NCBI RefSeq assembly: GCF_000168975.1
Contig: NZ_AAUW01000021.1
Location: 62,001-126,000, forward strand
Length of the DNA stretch: 64,000 nt
Reading direction: 5' to 3'
Source: Roseibium aggregatum IAM 12614
GTDB taxonomy: Bacteria > Pseudomonadota > Alphaproteobacteria > Rhizobiales > Stappiaceae
Shown: piece by piece, positions 8,998-17,386 of the stretch
Layout: every line of letters starts with the position of its first letter
Numbering within the stretch: the stretch's first letter is position 1
Notes under the pieces: model-generated
What the model saw: only the letters and a program-made list of their open reading frames with translations
Told to the model about the DNA's origin: nothing
Databases searched by the model: none
Program-made: the position numbers and the translations under genes

Positions 8998-9810
8998 TCA
9001 ATCTGGGTTCCGCGGGCGCAGTTTGGAAGCCCGGTTGCCGGACGTCTTCCAGTCTTGGACCAATTCGTCCAAGTCTTTTTCCTCAGTACCATCATCTCTT
9101 TGCCTCACGGCTATCTTATCTTTCGTTTTAAGCATCAATAAGTCTTTAAGGGTCAATTCTGGGTTAAAATGAAGTATACATGCTATATGATCAACCTTAT
9201 TGTCGGGGAATATTTTTTTAATTCTCGCTATCTTCTGGATGTCCGGATTAGAAAATCTGTAAATTTGCGCAATTTCGCCAAACGTTGCGTCTTTTAGCAT
9301 TTTTTTAGCCAACTTAATATCTTGAAGACTCGGAGAGTAATTGTACTTCATGTAACGGGCTATGTCCCATGCCTTGTCGTTAGGAAAGAGCTTCCCGAGT
9401 TCCAGAATATTATCGACGTCCTCATCGGAAGAATCTTTAAGTACTAAAGATATTTTCGATAAAGGATCGTGAGGAAAGGCGGCTCTAAGCTTTACCATTA
9501 CCTCAACGTCTACCTTAGGATTTGCCTTAAGTAAAACAAATATCGGCCATGCTTTTTCCTTAGGAAAGGCGGTCTTAAAAGTCTCCACCTTTTCGGCGAA
9601 AACTTGGGACCTATTTGCAAGCATAGCAGATATTTTCATATTTGCTTCGTCACGAAAGAGTTCCTTCAACCTGTCAATCACAGAAACCTCTCTGTCGTTA
9701 AAAGACCCGCGCCGATTGTTGCCGGCGCCGGTATTCCCCGCGGGTTCCGCCGCTTGCTGGATTGGGTGACTTCCGGTGCTGCTAACAGATCCTGGTCCAG
9801 GAGGGCACAT
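8998..9810 (-). CDS. Helical FP-repeat protein, candidate secreted effector
   Basis: The 270-aa protein starts at ATG 9810, preceded by GAGG 7 nt upstream. Residues 1-40 are Ser/Pro/Gly/Asn-rich and unstructured, like a type III secretion signal. From about residue 45 it consists of roughly six degenerate 28-32-residue units with the pattern L(K/R)xxFPxxxxxxIxxxLxxNPxxxxxxL, seen in LRAAFPHDPLSKISLVL, LGKLFPNDKAWDIARYM and IKKIFPDNKVDHIACIL. Predicted structure is an alpha-solenoid. The same pattern builds the large protein at 48552-50570, so the two look homologous. The tail is charged. Not assigned to any family I know; effector role inferred from N-terminus, low GC and isolation between IS ends. 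Confidence 0.6.
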   Translation of the reverse strand: MCPPGPGSVSSTGSHPIQQAAEPAGNTGAGNNRRGSFNDREVSVIDRLKELFRDEANMKISAMLANRSQVFAEKVETFKTAFPKEKAWPIFVLLKANPKVDVEVMVKLRAAFPHDPLSKISLVLKDSSDEDVDNILELGKLFPNDKAWDIARYMKYNYSPSLQDIKLAKKMLKDATFGEIAQIYRFSNPDIQKIARIKKIFPDNKVDHIACILHFNPELTLKDLLMLKTKDKIAVRQRDDGTEEKDLDELVQDWKTSGNRASKLRPRNPD

Positions 9811-9887
9811 GGTTTTACCTCATTATTCGCGTTGGGCCGTATGGCCGGTAAATTCAATTTGCAAATAAGGGCTAATCGTCTGGCATA

Positions 9888-9960
9888 GGCTTGGCTGTCC
9901 TAATTGGGACAGCCTTGCGAAAGCCGGATCTAAAATTAGAGCATTTCCCAACAAGTCTGA
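9888..9960. mobile_element. IS630-type terminus fragment
   Basis: The TGTCCTAATTGGGACAGCC segment and the GAGCATTTCCCA box match the end next to the IS630 remnant at 8150-8206. An 8-bp stem (GGCTGTCC/GGACAGCC, about 9893-9914) is present. The element end sits 77 bp upstream of the repeat-protein ATG and may have cut off its original promoter. Confidence 0.5.
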
Positions 9961-10064
9961 ATCGTGTTGGATTGGCGGCATTTGGTGTGGCAGTTGGGAG
10001 AAGGTGCCCTGTCTGCGAGGATTGCGGTTGTTGAAGCCCTATCCACTCAGTCAGGAGCACCCCG

Positions 10065-10928
10065 ATGAGCAAAGCCATCAGCCCTTTGCGCCGCCGCATG
10101 ATCGAGGACATGACGGTCCGCAATCTCTCGCCGGCGACGCAGCGATCTTACCTGCATGCGGTGTCGAAGTTCAGCCGCTATTTCGGCCGTTCGCCGGATC
10201 GGCTCGGTCTTGAGGATGTCCGTGCCTTTCAGGTGCATCTGGTGGCAACCGGCATTTCCTGGCCGGCGCTGAACCAGACGGTCTGTGCGCTGCGGTTCTT
10301 CTACGGCGTGACGCTCGGCCAGGCCGAGATCCCGGAGCGCATTGCCTATGCGCGCGCGCCGCGCAAGCTGCCGGAAGTGCTTTCTGCCGACGAGGTCGTG
10401 CGCTTTCTCGAGGCCGTACCGAGCCTGAAGACGCGCACGGCACTAACCGCGGCCTATGCGGCGGGTCTGCGTGTTTCCGAGGTTGTCGGGCTCAAGGTGG
10501 CCGACATCGACAGCCAGCGCGGTGTCATCCGGATCCGCCACGGCAAGGGCGGCAAGGACCGCTACGTGATGCTGTCCGCGCAGCTCCTGCATATCCTGCG
10601 GACCTACTGGCGGCTGGCGCGGCCTCCCGATTGGCTGTTTCCCCGCCGCAACGGATCCGGCCCGATCAGCATTACGGTTCTTCATGCCGCCTGCCGCTCG
10701 GCGCGGGCCGCCGCCGGCATCGACAAGCGCGTGACGGTGCACACGCTCAGGCACTCCTTCGCAACACATTTGCTGGAGAACGGCACAGACATCCGCATCA
10801 TCCAGGTTCTGCTTGGTCACAACAACCTGTCGAGCACGGCGCGCTACACCAAGGTTTCCAGCAGGCTCATCCGGCGCACGCAAAGCCCACTTGACCGGCT
10901 CAACATCGAGGTGGTGCCGCCGAACTGA
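10065..10928 (+). CDS. Tyrosine recombinase accompanying IS91
   Basis: XerC/D-like integrase of 287 aa. N-terminal SAM-like core-binding domain (residues 1-95), then a catalytic domain with Arg in YAAGLRVSEVVGL, Lys in HGKGGKDRYVML, HTLRHSFATHLL (H-x-x-R), LLGHNNLSSTARYTKV (H/W position and nucleophile Tyr). All catalytic residues appear present. It ends 9 bp before an IS91 transposase start, and the same pair recurs in reverse at 64000-62601, so it is the accessory recombinase of an IS91-type element. This copy's transposase is truncated. Confidence 0.93.
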   Translation: MSKAISPLRRRMIEDMTVRNLSPATQRSYLHAVSKFSRYFGRSPDRLGLEDVRAFQVHLVATGISWPALNQTVCALRFFYGVTLGQAEIPERIAYARAPRKLPEVLSADEVVRFLEAVPSLKTRTALTAAYAAGLRVSEVVGLKVADIDSQRGVIRIRHGKGGKDRYVMLSAQLLHILRTYWRLARPPDWLFPRRNGSGPISITVLHAACRSARAAAGIDKRVTVHTLRHSFATHLLENGTDIRIIQVLLGHNNLSSTARYTKVSSRLIRRTQSPLDRLNIEVVPPN

Positions 10929-10937
10929 CGCGGTCCC

Positions 10938-11049
10938 ATGTCGGCGAGACTGGAGGTGGCGGATATCTTCCGCCGTCATGGCGAAGCCTATCGGCAAGCC
11001 CATCACGGTCATCTGGGCCGCGTTGAGCGGCGCGTGATGAGCGCGATCG
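10938..11049 (+). pseudogene. IS91 transposase, N-terminal stub
   Basis: The first 37 residues (ADIFRRHGEAYRQAHHGHLG to VMSAID) are identical to the start of the intact IS91 transposase at 63782-62601. Sequence then switches abruptly to an unrelated recombinase at about 11050, fusing the two frames. The zinc finger and HUH motif are missing. Confidence 0.9.
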
Positions 11050-11375
11050 ACGGGACAATGGCAGCACACATTCATGGTAAGGGACGCAAGGAACAAAGCG
11101 TGCCGCTCTGGCGATCAACCGCATCGCTGATCCGGGGCTGGAAGCGCAGGCTGGAAGGCGTAGGTGATGACAGGTTCCTGTTCCCAAGCCGCAGCGGAGA
11201 AAGGATGGCGCGCTCGAATGTCACGCAGCGCCTCAAGCTTGCCGTTGCGACCGCCGCAGAGCCTCACCCGCAACTCGCACAACGTCCGATATCACCGCAT
11301 ACGGTCCGCCACACAACGGTGATGCACCTCCTGCAGGCTGGGATCCGCGTTTCCACGCAATGCTCTGATGCCAGC
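11050..11375 (+). pseudogene. Tyrosine recombinase C-terminal fragment
   Basis: In frame with the IS91 stub, this segment has IHGKGRKEQSVPLW (catalytic Lys loop), FLFPSRSGERMARSNV and ISPHTVRHTTVMHLLQAG (H-x-x-R box), matching plasmid/transposon XerD-like recombinases. The segment with the nucleophilic Tyr is lost: similarity ends near 11353. It is a different subfamily from the gene at 10065. Non-functional fragment. Confidence 0.78.
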
Positions 11376-11930
11376 TCACGGCAGGCGTGCGAGCATCTTT
11401 CTAAGCTCATGGTTTTCTACCCGAAGCTGCAACCCTAACATCGCTTTCAGTCTATGATTTTCCGCCTCCAGCACAGCCAACTCATCGGTTCCTGGCACTT
11501 GGGGCTTGGCGGAGATGCTGTTTGACTGCTTTTTTTCATTCTCGTCGTCAGAACCTTCAGAAGAAGAGACGCGCCTCGCAGGAGTCCGATCGGTTTCTTC
11601 CTGCACCGGGTTTGCCTGAGGTTCTACAGCAGCTTGTGGCAACGCTTGCAATATTCGCGGCATGGACGGTGTCTGAGTCAGCTTATCGCCCGTGAGTGTG
11701 TCGCTGGATGACCGAGTACCTCCACTCTCGCTGCCTGGGATTGGCTGCTGCTTTGACCTTTTCTCCAGAGCCAACGAGGTTCCCCTACCAACGCGAGAAA
11801 CCGGGAGGTTTGCCTCGACTTCACTTGCAAGAGCCTTGAGATCGGTGTCACCCCAGATGGACCTGTTCTGCGGTTTTGTCTGTCGCCGGCTGGATTTCAA
11901 TTCAACAACGAAGTTTCGTCGCGATTTCAT
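11376..11930 (-). CDS. Coiled-coil protein related to the SyrB-like neighbour
   Basis: From ATG 11930 it encodes 184 aa with a basic N-terminus (MKSRRNFVVELKSSRRQ), the segment SIWGDTDLKALASEVE, a long disordered Ser/Pro/Gln-rich linker and a C-terminal leucine-zipper-like end (LAVLEAENHRLKAML...LRVENHELRKML). That tail parallels the tail of the gene just upstream (12501-12031), so the two products may hetero-oligomerise. The N-terminal SIWGD segment vaguely recalls small rhizobial plasmid proteins, but I assign no function. Same strand, 100-bp gap, likely one transcription unit. The 3' end abuts recombinase debris. Confidence 0.6.
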   Translation of the reverse strand: MKSRRNFVVELKSSRRQTKPQNRSIWGDTDLKALASEVEANLPVSRVGRGTSLALEKRSKQQPIPGSESGGTRSSSDTLTGDKLTQTPSMPRILQALPQAAVEPQANPVQEETDRTPARRVSSSEGSDDENEKKQSNSISAKPQVPGTDELAVLEAENHRLKAMLGLQLRVENHELRKMLARLP

Positions 11931-12030
11931 GAACAGATGCTTCCGAAAAAGTTGGGTGGGCCTCAGTGAGCCATTCCTGAGATTCACGGTCGTTCAAGCG
12001 GTTTATCAACGCTGGAATGGATAGCCGAAG

Positions 12031-12501
12031 TCATTCCATCCCCAGGCGTTTGCGAAGTTCAGCATTTTCCGCGCGGAGCTTCTCGGCGAGCTGGGTGCGT
12101 AGCCGTATGTTCTCTGCTTCGAGTGCGACCAGATCTTCCAGCGTTTCCAGCTCGCTACTTGCTTTCTTTTCGACTTTTGACTGCGAAGCCAGCTTTTCAG
12201 GCTTTTCTTGTGGCGTAGCGCTGCGCTTCCACCTGTAATAGGTCTGCTCGGAAATCCCAGCCTCTTTAATCGCCGCCTTTATATTGAGGCTTTCGGACAA
12301 ACGCGTTTCGATCTGAGCAATCTTCGCTGCTCTCTCTTTTTTGGAATATCGCTGCCTGGTGCCTGCTTTAGTGGATGCATTTCGTGTAACAGAATTGCCA
12401 CGGCGACCGGAAGGCACCGGCCGTTGAGAGGTCAGTTTCGTGTCGCTGTCCTCTGAGACGTTAGTGGGCTGTAACTGTCGTGGGGCTTGTTCATCTGTCA
12501 T
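12031..12501 (-). CDS. SyrB-like transcriptional regulator
   Basis: 156 aa. A disordered basic N-terminus is followed by RQRYSKKERAAKIAQIETRL and GISEQTYYRWKRSA (residues about 49-95), the helix-turn-helix pattern shared by SyrB-type regulators and IS3 OrfA proteins. The C-terminus is a coiled coil (LEDLVALEAENIRLRTQL...LRAENAELRKRL). In Sinorhizobium SyrB represses the regulator syrM, so a regulatory role is plausible. There is no DDE partner behind it, which argues against an IS OrfA. The start is supported by GGAG 7 nt upstream of ATG 12501. Confidence 0.65.
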   Translation of the reverse strand: MTDEQAPRQLQPTNVSEDSDTKLTSQRPVPSGRRGNSVTRNASTKAGTRQRYSKKERAAKIAQIETRLSESLNIKAAIKEAGISEQTYYRWKRSATPQEKPEKLASQSKVEKKASSELETLEDLVALEAENIRLRTQLAEKLRAENAELRKRLGME

Positions 12502-12663
12502 TGTGTGCTCCGACTTGAATTATCTTAATTCATACGAATGAATAAAATAGTCAACGTCAGTCCTAGTTATTGTGCTGTTCACACTTCGTTGGCGCTGGAT
12601 GTTCACCAGCTGGCCGGAGAAGCAAGTCTGAGTGCACATCGTTGTCCAGAGTGAAAGTGCGCA

Positions 12664-12771
12664 CCGCGCCAGGTTTGTCAGGAAACCATCTACCGTTACA
12701 TCTGTTCGAAAGAAGGGCTGGTTCAGGAGCTGTGGTGGTATTTGCCGACCCATCGAAAGTCTCGCAAGGGG
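12664..12771 (+). mobile_element. IS30-family transposase fragment
   Basis: About 100 bp encoding VCQETIYRYICSKEGL and ELWWYLPTHRKSRK, near-identical to the IS30 copy at 26760-26860. It is cut on the right by an IS6 end at 12772. Confidence 0.85.
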
Positions 12772-12838
12772 ATTGCCAAATTATTTTGTCCGGCCCGCAT
12801 TTGTCCCTGTTTTGGACGGATTTCAGGCGTTCATTGAA
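12772..12838 (-). mobile_element. IS6-family right-end fragment
   Basis: The GGGATTGCCAAATTATTTTG end plus the segment up to GGATTTCAGGCGTTCA matches, in reverse, the right ends of the IS6 copies at 38935, 53131 and 58484. Only about 66 bp remain. Confidence 0.85.
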
Positions 12839-12896
12839 GTGATCCCAGTTTTCACAAGAGGTTAGCGGCTTATTTAAGGTGTATCCGAGTTGGTTT

Positions 12897-13410
12897 TCAA
12901 GCCGTTAATTTCAGGTCCCGATCATCCCAATATGCGTCCCTTGGGGTTTTATGCTCAAGGGCTGAATGGGAGCGTTTGGTGTTGTATAAGATCATCCAGT
13001 CCCGGATAACGCGATGTGCCTTGAAGCCGTCGGTCAAGTCTTCCAGATAAACCGCTTCCTGCTTCAAAGATCGCCAGAGCCGTTCGATGAATATGTTGTC
13101 CATGCACCGACCGCGCCCGTCCATCGAGATGCGTATGCCAGCTTCGGTCAGCGTGGTGATCCAGGCCGATCCAGTGAACTGTGATCCCTGATCGGTGTTC
13201 ATGATCTCCGGGGGCCCAAACCGGGCGATAGCCTCGTTCAAGGCTTCGACGCAGAAGTTAGCGTGCATCGTGTTCGACAGCCGCCAGCTCAGGACTTTCC
13301 GTGTCGCCCAATCCATGATCGCAACCAGATACAGAAAACCGCACTTCACGGGGATGAAGGTGATGTCCGAACACCAGGCCTGGTTCGGCCGATTTCCATT
13401 CCGCCGAAAG
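12897..13410 (-). pseudogene. IS3-family OrfB transposase, C-terminal part
   Basis: The minus-strand frame carries the IS3 catalytic core: QAWCSDITFIPVKCGFLYLV (first Asp), IMNTDQGSQFT (second Asp) and MDNIFIERLWRSLKQEAVY (Glu), ending SALEHKTPRDAYWD. The protein starts abruptly at about 13410 without the helix-turn-helix part and without OrfA. It belongs to a different IS3 subgroup from the intact element at 43940-45157. Confidence 0.9.
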
Positions 13411-13707
13411 AAATATGGTAGGGCAAATTAGTGGGTACCCTCAAGAAAAGGAAACTTTCAGGCAACCGCCTTTGGATACCGAACTTGTGGAGTGGGGTCG
13501 TAGGCGGCCACGGGCTCCTCCGAGAACTATGGCAGCTATTTCATCCTCGGTCGCCAATATTGGACAATCCTTTGTCGTCCAATTCCAGTCATTCGTTCAC
13601 CTCGCAGCGAATGACCGCTTCCCGCCTATTCCGTTGAAAAACTCGGCCCGATAGTCGCGCTGATTTCCTCTTGAGGTTCCTCGCGCGTCGCCCTTTCTCG
13701 CGTCAGC
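13411..13707. other. Non-coding joint between IS3 and IS1182 remnants
   Basis: No recognisable gene. A GTGGGTACCCTCAAG segment at 13430 marks the joint; the remainder leads into the 3' end of the IS1182 relic. Confidence 0.35.
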
Positions 13708-15084
13708 AGGCGATCTGCCGAGGTGGCGGTAGTTTTGCGAGCTTTCGGAGGTTTTGGGCGGTGGCTGCGAGGTGGAATTCATCACGCGCTCCGCATGGTC
13801 CGCGCAATCGGAGACGGTTCAATCTCAGGATCCGCTTCAGATGCGCGAACAACATCTCCACCTTCTTTCAAAGTTTGCAGGAGATGGCGTATTCCGTAGT
13901 TAGGGCACTTGCACGCGCCCGATCGCGGGATGGTTCGTAGATCGACCGGAGCACCTTGCGAGATGGCGCCTTCGGGCAGCAGCGCGCCTTTAATTCGCAG
14001 GCATCGCAATCTGCTTTGCTGGCCCGATAGCGGAGCATTCCATTCTCATACTGCTTGTTCTCCCTGGGGGGCGTTAAGGCTCGCCGGTTTTGCTTCAACG
14101 CCTTGCCGCTTGGGGAGGTGTAGACATCATGCTCGGCATCATAGGCGAAGTCGACCTTTTCGAATGTTCCGTCTCTGCGCTGCGACTTGTCGAAGACAGG
14201 AATATGGGGTGCAATCCCGCGCTGCCGATCCAGCCAGTCCAGCATGTCGCCCGTGCCATAGGCTGTGTCGGCAATCAGGCGTTCAGCCTGGAGGCCGAAG
14301 GTGTCGCTCACCCGGTCGATCATGGTGCGCACTGAACCAACCTCGGCCCGGCGGATCGAACGCGTGGCCTCAACGTCCAGGATCACGCCATTGCCGGTGT
14401 CGATCAGGTAGTTGGTGGAATAGGCAAAATAGGCTGGCCCGCCACGTGCGCCGGTCCATTGCGCGGCTGGATCGGAATGTGAGGTGAACTTCGGTTCAAC
14501 CGGGCTGGCTGCGCCGAAGGCCGCATCATCGAGCGTGGCTAGATATTCCCTGACGGCCCGTGGTGCATCCTCGGGATCAATCTTCTCAGGAACCCAATCT
14601 GCCTGAGGCGTGGAGATTTGCCGGTTCGCGTCCGCTTGAATGATACTGGCGTCTGCAGCAAGGCGCTGGCCGCTGGCCAATCCCTCCGTGATACGCTGCG
14701 CCACCACGGTCTCGAACAAGTGGCGCAGCTGATCGCTATCACGGAAACGGCCATGACGGTTCTTGGATAAGGTCGAATGATCCGGCACCGGGTCGGTCAG
14801 ATCGAGGCGACAAAACCAGCGATAGGCGAGGTTGAGATGGACCTCTTCGCAAAGTCGCCGTTCCGAACGGATACCCATGATGTAGTCGGCGAGCAGCATC
14901 CGGATCATCAGCTCTGGATCGACCGATGGTCCGTTGAGCTATAGAACGGCGGCAGGTGCTTCCGGATACCGCCCAGGTCCACAAAGCGGTCGACCGACCG
15001 GAGCATGTGGTCAGGCGGCACATGTGCCTCGATCGAAAACTCGTAGAACAGAGCGCCCTGCGCTTCCTGCCGGGATCCCATCAT
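13708..15084 (-). pseudogene. IS1182-family transposase, frameshifted and nonsense-mutated
   Basis: Read from ATG 15084: FYEFSIEAHVPPDHMLRSVD and DLGGIRKHLPPFYS, then a small deletion near 14937 shifts the frame into PSVDPELMIRMLLADYIMG, SERRLCEEVHLNLAYRWFCR and DHSTLSKNRHGRF. The catalytic segments LAADASIIQADAN and IADTAYGTGDMLDWL follow. An in-frame TGA at 13870-13868 separates the conserved tail KKVEMLFAHLKRILRL and AATAQNLRKLAKLPP. All domains of a full-length IS1182 transposase can be reconstructed, so the damage is recent and small. Confidence 0.92.
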
Positions 15085-15267
15085 CGCCGCCCACCTCCAC
15101 CTGTAGCATCGAGATTGAATCAGCGATCAGGGCGTCGGGCAAGACGAGTTTTTCAACGGAATACACCCATTCTGGGCGCTCGACCGATTTGCAGCGAATG
15201 TCAGCTCCCGAGTCCGAGCCCGTCATTCTGAACTGACAAAACGCCAGCGCCGGAGCATATTGCCAGT

Positions 15268-15873
15268 ATGATCAAAAATTTCACACAAATCAGGGTGGCA
15301 GTATTGGCGGACGCAGAAGCGATCGCCAATGTTCACGTGACTTCGTGGCAAGAAGCATATGCAGGCATCCTCCCGGATCAGATGCTGTCTGACCTGAATG
15401 TCGCGGACCGCACAAAAAGGTGGACCTCGGTCATCTCCAGGAAAGCCGGTGGTCGTGAAAGTTCAGTGTTTTTGGCCTTGAACAAAGGCAGAGCCGTGGG
15501 GTTCGTTTCGGTCGGCCCGCAAAGGGATATCGCGTTGCACGATAAGGGTTTTACTGGAGAGATCGAAGCGCTTTACGTCTTGGCGGCTGCTCAGCGCAAT
15601 GGGATTGGGAGGGATCTCATTCGGCAGGCCGCGCAACATCTGTTGGCTTCGGAGCAAAAAGCTGCTGCCTTGTGGGTCTTGGAAGACAATCATCCGGCAC
15701 GCACGTTCTACGAGGCAATGGGAGCACGTGTTGTTGGATTTCGCGAGGATGTGAGAACGGACGCTACATTGAACGAAGTTGCATATGGTTGGGAGGATCT
15801 CTCAAAAGATCTTGTTCATCCCAGACGGGTCGCTTGTCAGCTGAACGTAGCGTTCTCCACATTGGAGGTCTGA
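15268..15873 (+). CDS. GNAT-family N-acetyltransferase
   Basis: 201 aa with a single GNAT fold: beta1 IRVAVLADAEAIANVHVTSW, beta4 GFTGEIEALYVLAAAQRNGIG (acetyl-CoA-binding loop, variant of Q/RxxGxG/A) and the motif-B segment LWVLEDNHPARTFYEAMGA. Such Rim/Pat-like enzymes acetylate small molecules or peptides; the substrate cannot be predicted. It lies between an IS1182 relic and a res/resolvase unit. The last 25 residues after GWEDL are not part of the fold and may be a changed C-terminus. Confidence 0.88.
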   Translation: MIKNFTQIRVAVLADAEAIANVHVTSWQEAYAGILPDQMLSDLNVADRTKRWTSVISRKAGGRESSVFLALNKGRAVGFVSVGPQRDIALHDKGFTGEIEALYVLAAAQRNGIGRDLIRQAAQHLLASEQKAAALWVLEDNHPARTFYEAMGARVVGFREDVRTDATLNEVAYGWEDLSKDLVHPRRVACQLNVAFSTLEV

Positions 15874-15915
15874 TTGCGATCGCCTCAAATGTCCTAAAAG
15901 GATCGTTTCCGGACA

Positions 15916-16043
15916 TGTCCGATAATCTCGCGCCCAAAAATTATCGGACGTTATAAGGCGCAGAAATCAACCATGTGTCCGAAACCGAAAACTGTCCTTT
16001 GTTCGGCTTGTCTGAAATTACATGGCGTGATTAATTTCGGACA
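15916..16043. promoter_or_regulatory. Predicted three-subsite res recombination site
   Basis: Three dyads built from TGTCCGA-like half-sites precede the resolvase start. Subsite I: TGTCCGATAAT (15916-15926) and ATTATCGGACG (15940-15950). Subsite II: around 15976-16008, less symmetric. Subsite III: TGTCTGAAATTA (16009-16020) and TAATTTCGGACA (16032-16043), overlapping the resolvase ATG. This arrangement is typical of Tn3-type res sites and also autoregulates the resolvase. Confidence 0.75.
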
Positions 16044-16609
16044 TGAAAATCGGGTATATCAGAACATCAACCGGTGACCAGGTCGGCGCCGGTCAACGGG
16101 AAGCTCTCAAGGCGGCCGGATGCGAGCGTATTTTCCATGACAAGGGTGTTTCGGGAGGGGCGGTATCCAAGCCGCAGCTCGAGCGCGCGTTGAAGGCCGC
16201 CTCGGAAGGGGACGCTCTGGTCGTGACGCGACTTGACCGGTTGGCCCGATCGATGAAATTCCTGATCGAGGATGTCGAGCGGATCGGGGGCCTTGGCATT
16301 GACTTTGTGTCGCTGCACGAAGCGATCGACTCGACGGCGCCTGGCGGGCGGCTGTTCTTCTATATCAGCGCGGCCTACGCGGAATTCGAACGGGATGTGA
16401 TCCGGCAGCGAACGAAAGAGGGAATGGCGGCCGCGAAGAGGGCAGGGCGGCCGGTTGGCCGGCCACCGGCAATCACCGACGCACGCTGGCCCGGCATCCG
16501 CCAGATGCTCGATGGTGGCATGACGATCACAGCCGCGGCGCGGACCGCCGGAGTCCCGCGTCAGGCGATCTATCGGCGGCTTGAGGCGGACGCTGAGGTG
16601 GGCGGTTGA
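16043..16609 (+). CDS. Serine resolvase (Tn3 type)
   Basis: 188 aa with catalytic Ser9 in GYIRTSTGDQ, conserved VTRLDRLARSMKFL and AEFERDVIRQRTKEGMAAAKRAGR, a GRPVGRPP hinge and a C-terminal helix-turn-helix (MTITAAARTAGVPRQAIYRRL). It recombines directly repeated res sites to resolve transposon cointegrates or plasmid multimers. The res site lies immediately upstream. No Tn3 transposase remains nearby, so here it probably serves as a dimer-resolution system. Appears intact. Confidence 0.95.
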   Translation: MKIGYIRTSTGDQVGAGQREALKAAGCERIFHDKGVSGGAVSKPQLERALKAASEGDALVVTRLDRLARSMKFLIEDVERIGGLGIDFVSLHEAIDSTAPGGRLFFYISAAYAEFERDVIRQRTKEGMAAAKRAGRPVGRPPAITDARWPGIRQMLDGGMTITAAARTAGVPRQAIYRRLEADAEVGG

Positions 16610-16757
16610 AAGGTACTCAATATTCCGCAAACGGCTTGGTATCGAAGGAAGGGTTTTCACCTGTCCTTGAAGCGGTCCTCTGACTGACTGGGCATAATGA
16701 TAGCTTCATTTCTTTAAATGTGCTAATGTGGGGTTGTGCAATTCTCTGGAGATGCCC

Positions 16758-17003
16758 ATGAGCCGTCTGACAATCGACATAACGGACCAGCAGCACAAAA
16801 GCCTGAAAGCGCTGGCTGCCCTTGAAGGCAAGACGATCAAGCAATACGCCCTGGAACGCCTGTTCCCCAGCGATGCTGATCAGGCGTGGCAAGAGCTGAA
16901 AACTCTGCTGGGAAATCGCGTCAACGCTGGTCTCGCGGGCAACGTGTCCGCCAAAACCATGGGTGAAATTCTGGATGAAGAGCTGGCCGGACATCGTAGT
17001 TGA
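16758..17003 (+). CDS. parD: ParD-type antitoxin
   Basis: 81 aa beginning MSRLTIDITDQQHKSLKALA, a ribbon-helix-helix of the ParD family, with ALEGKTIKQYALERLF completing it. The acidic C-terminus (EILDEELAGH) should wrap the toxin. The start is set by GGAG at 16748-16751, 6 nt upstream of ATG 16758. The stop overlaps the toxin start (TTGA at 17000). It neutralises ParE and represses the operon. Confidence 0.9.
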   Translation: MSRLTIDITDQQHKSLKALAALEGKTIKQYALERLFPSDADQAWQELKTLLGNRVNAGLAGNVSAKTMGEILDEELAGHRS

Positions 17004-17320
17004 CGACCTACATCCTCACGACGGAGGCGGAATCCGACCTGCGCAACGTCATCCGCTACACCCGTAAGCAGTGGGGTGCTGCACAGGTACGCCACTATAT
17101 TGCCAATCTGGAGCACGGCATTGCCAGCCTTGCCGCCGGTGAAGGCTATCTCAGGGACATGAGTGGATTGTATCCCTCGCTGCGGATGGCACGATGCGAG
17201 CATCACTACGTGTTTTGCTTGCCGCGTGAGCGTGCACCTGCCTTGGTTGTGGCAATTTTTCATGAACGCATGGACCTCATGACGCGACTGGCAGACAGGA
17301 TCAGTGCTCGAGAGTTTTGA
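17000..17320 (+). CDS. parE: ParE-type toxin
   Basis: 106-aa RelE/ParE-superfamily protein: YILTTEAESDLRNVIRYTRKQWG at the N-terminus and the conserved RMARCEHHYVFCLPRE and VVAIFHERMDLMTRLADRI near the end. ParE members poison DNA gyrase. It uses a TTG start overlapping the antitoxin stop, so translation is coupled. Full length with normal motifs, therefore probably active. Confidence 0.92.
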   Translation: MTTYILTTEAESDLRNVIRYTRKQWGAAQVRHYIANLEHGIASLAAGEGYLRDMSGLYPSLRMARCEHHYVFCLPRERAPALVVAIFHERMDLMTRLADRISAREF

Positions 17321-17386
17321 GTCGCGGCACCACTCGCGTCAGTATCTCAATTGAGACACAGTGCTCGAAGCTATAGGAGGATTTTC

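Noticed and set aside
10938..11438. A 166-codon frame joining IS91 and recombinase sequence as a novel fusion protein
   Set aside because: The first 37 residues equal the IS91 start and the rest equals a tyrosine recombinase tail lacking its nucleophile; a recombination scar, not a designed fusion.
12031..12501. Considered an IS3 OrfA
   Set aside because: No OrfB follows, no terminal repeats are seen, and the long basic N-terminus plus coiled-coil tail fit SyrB-like regulators better.
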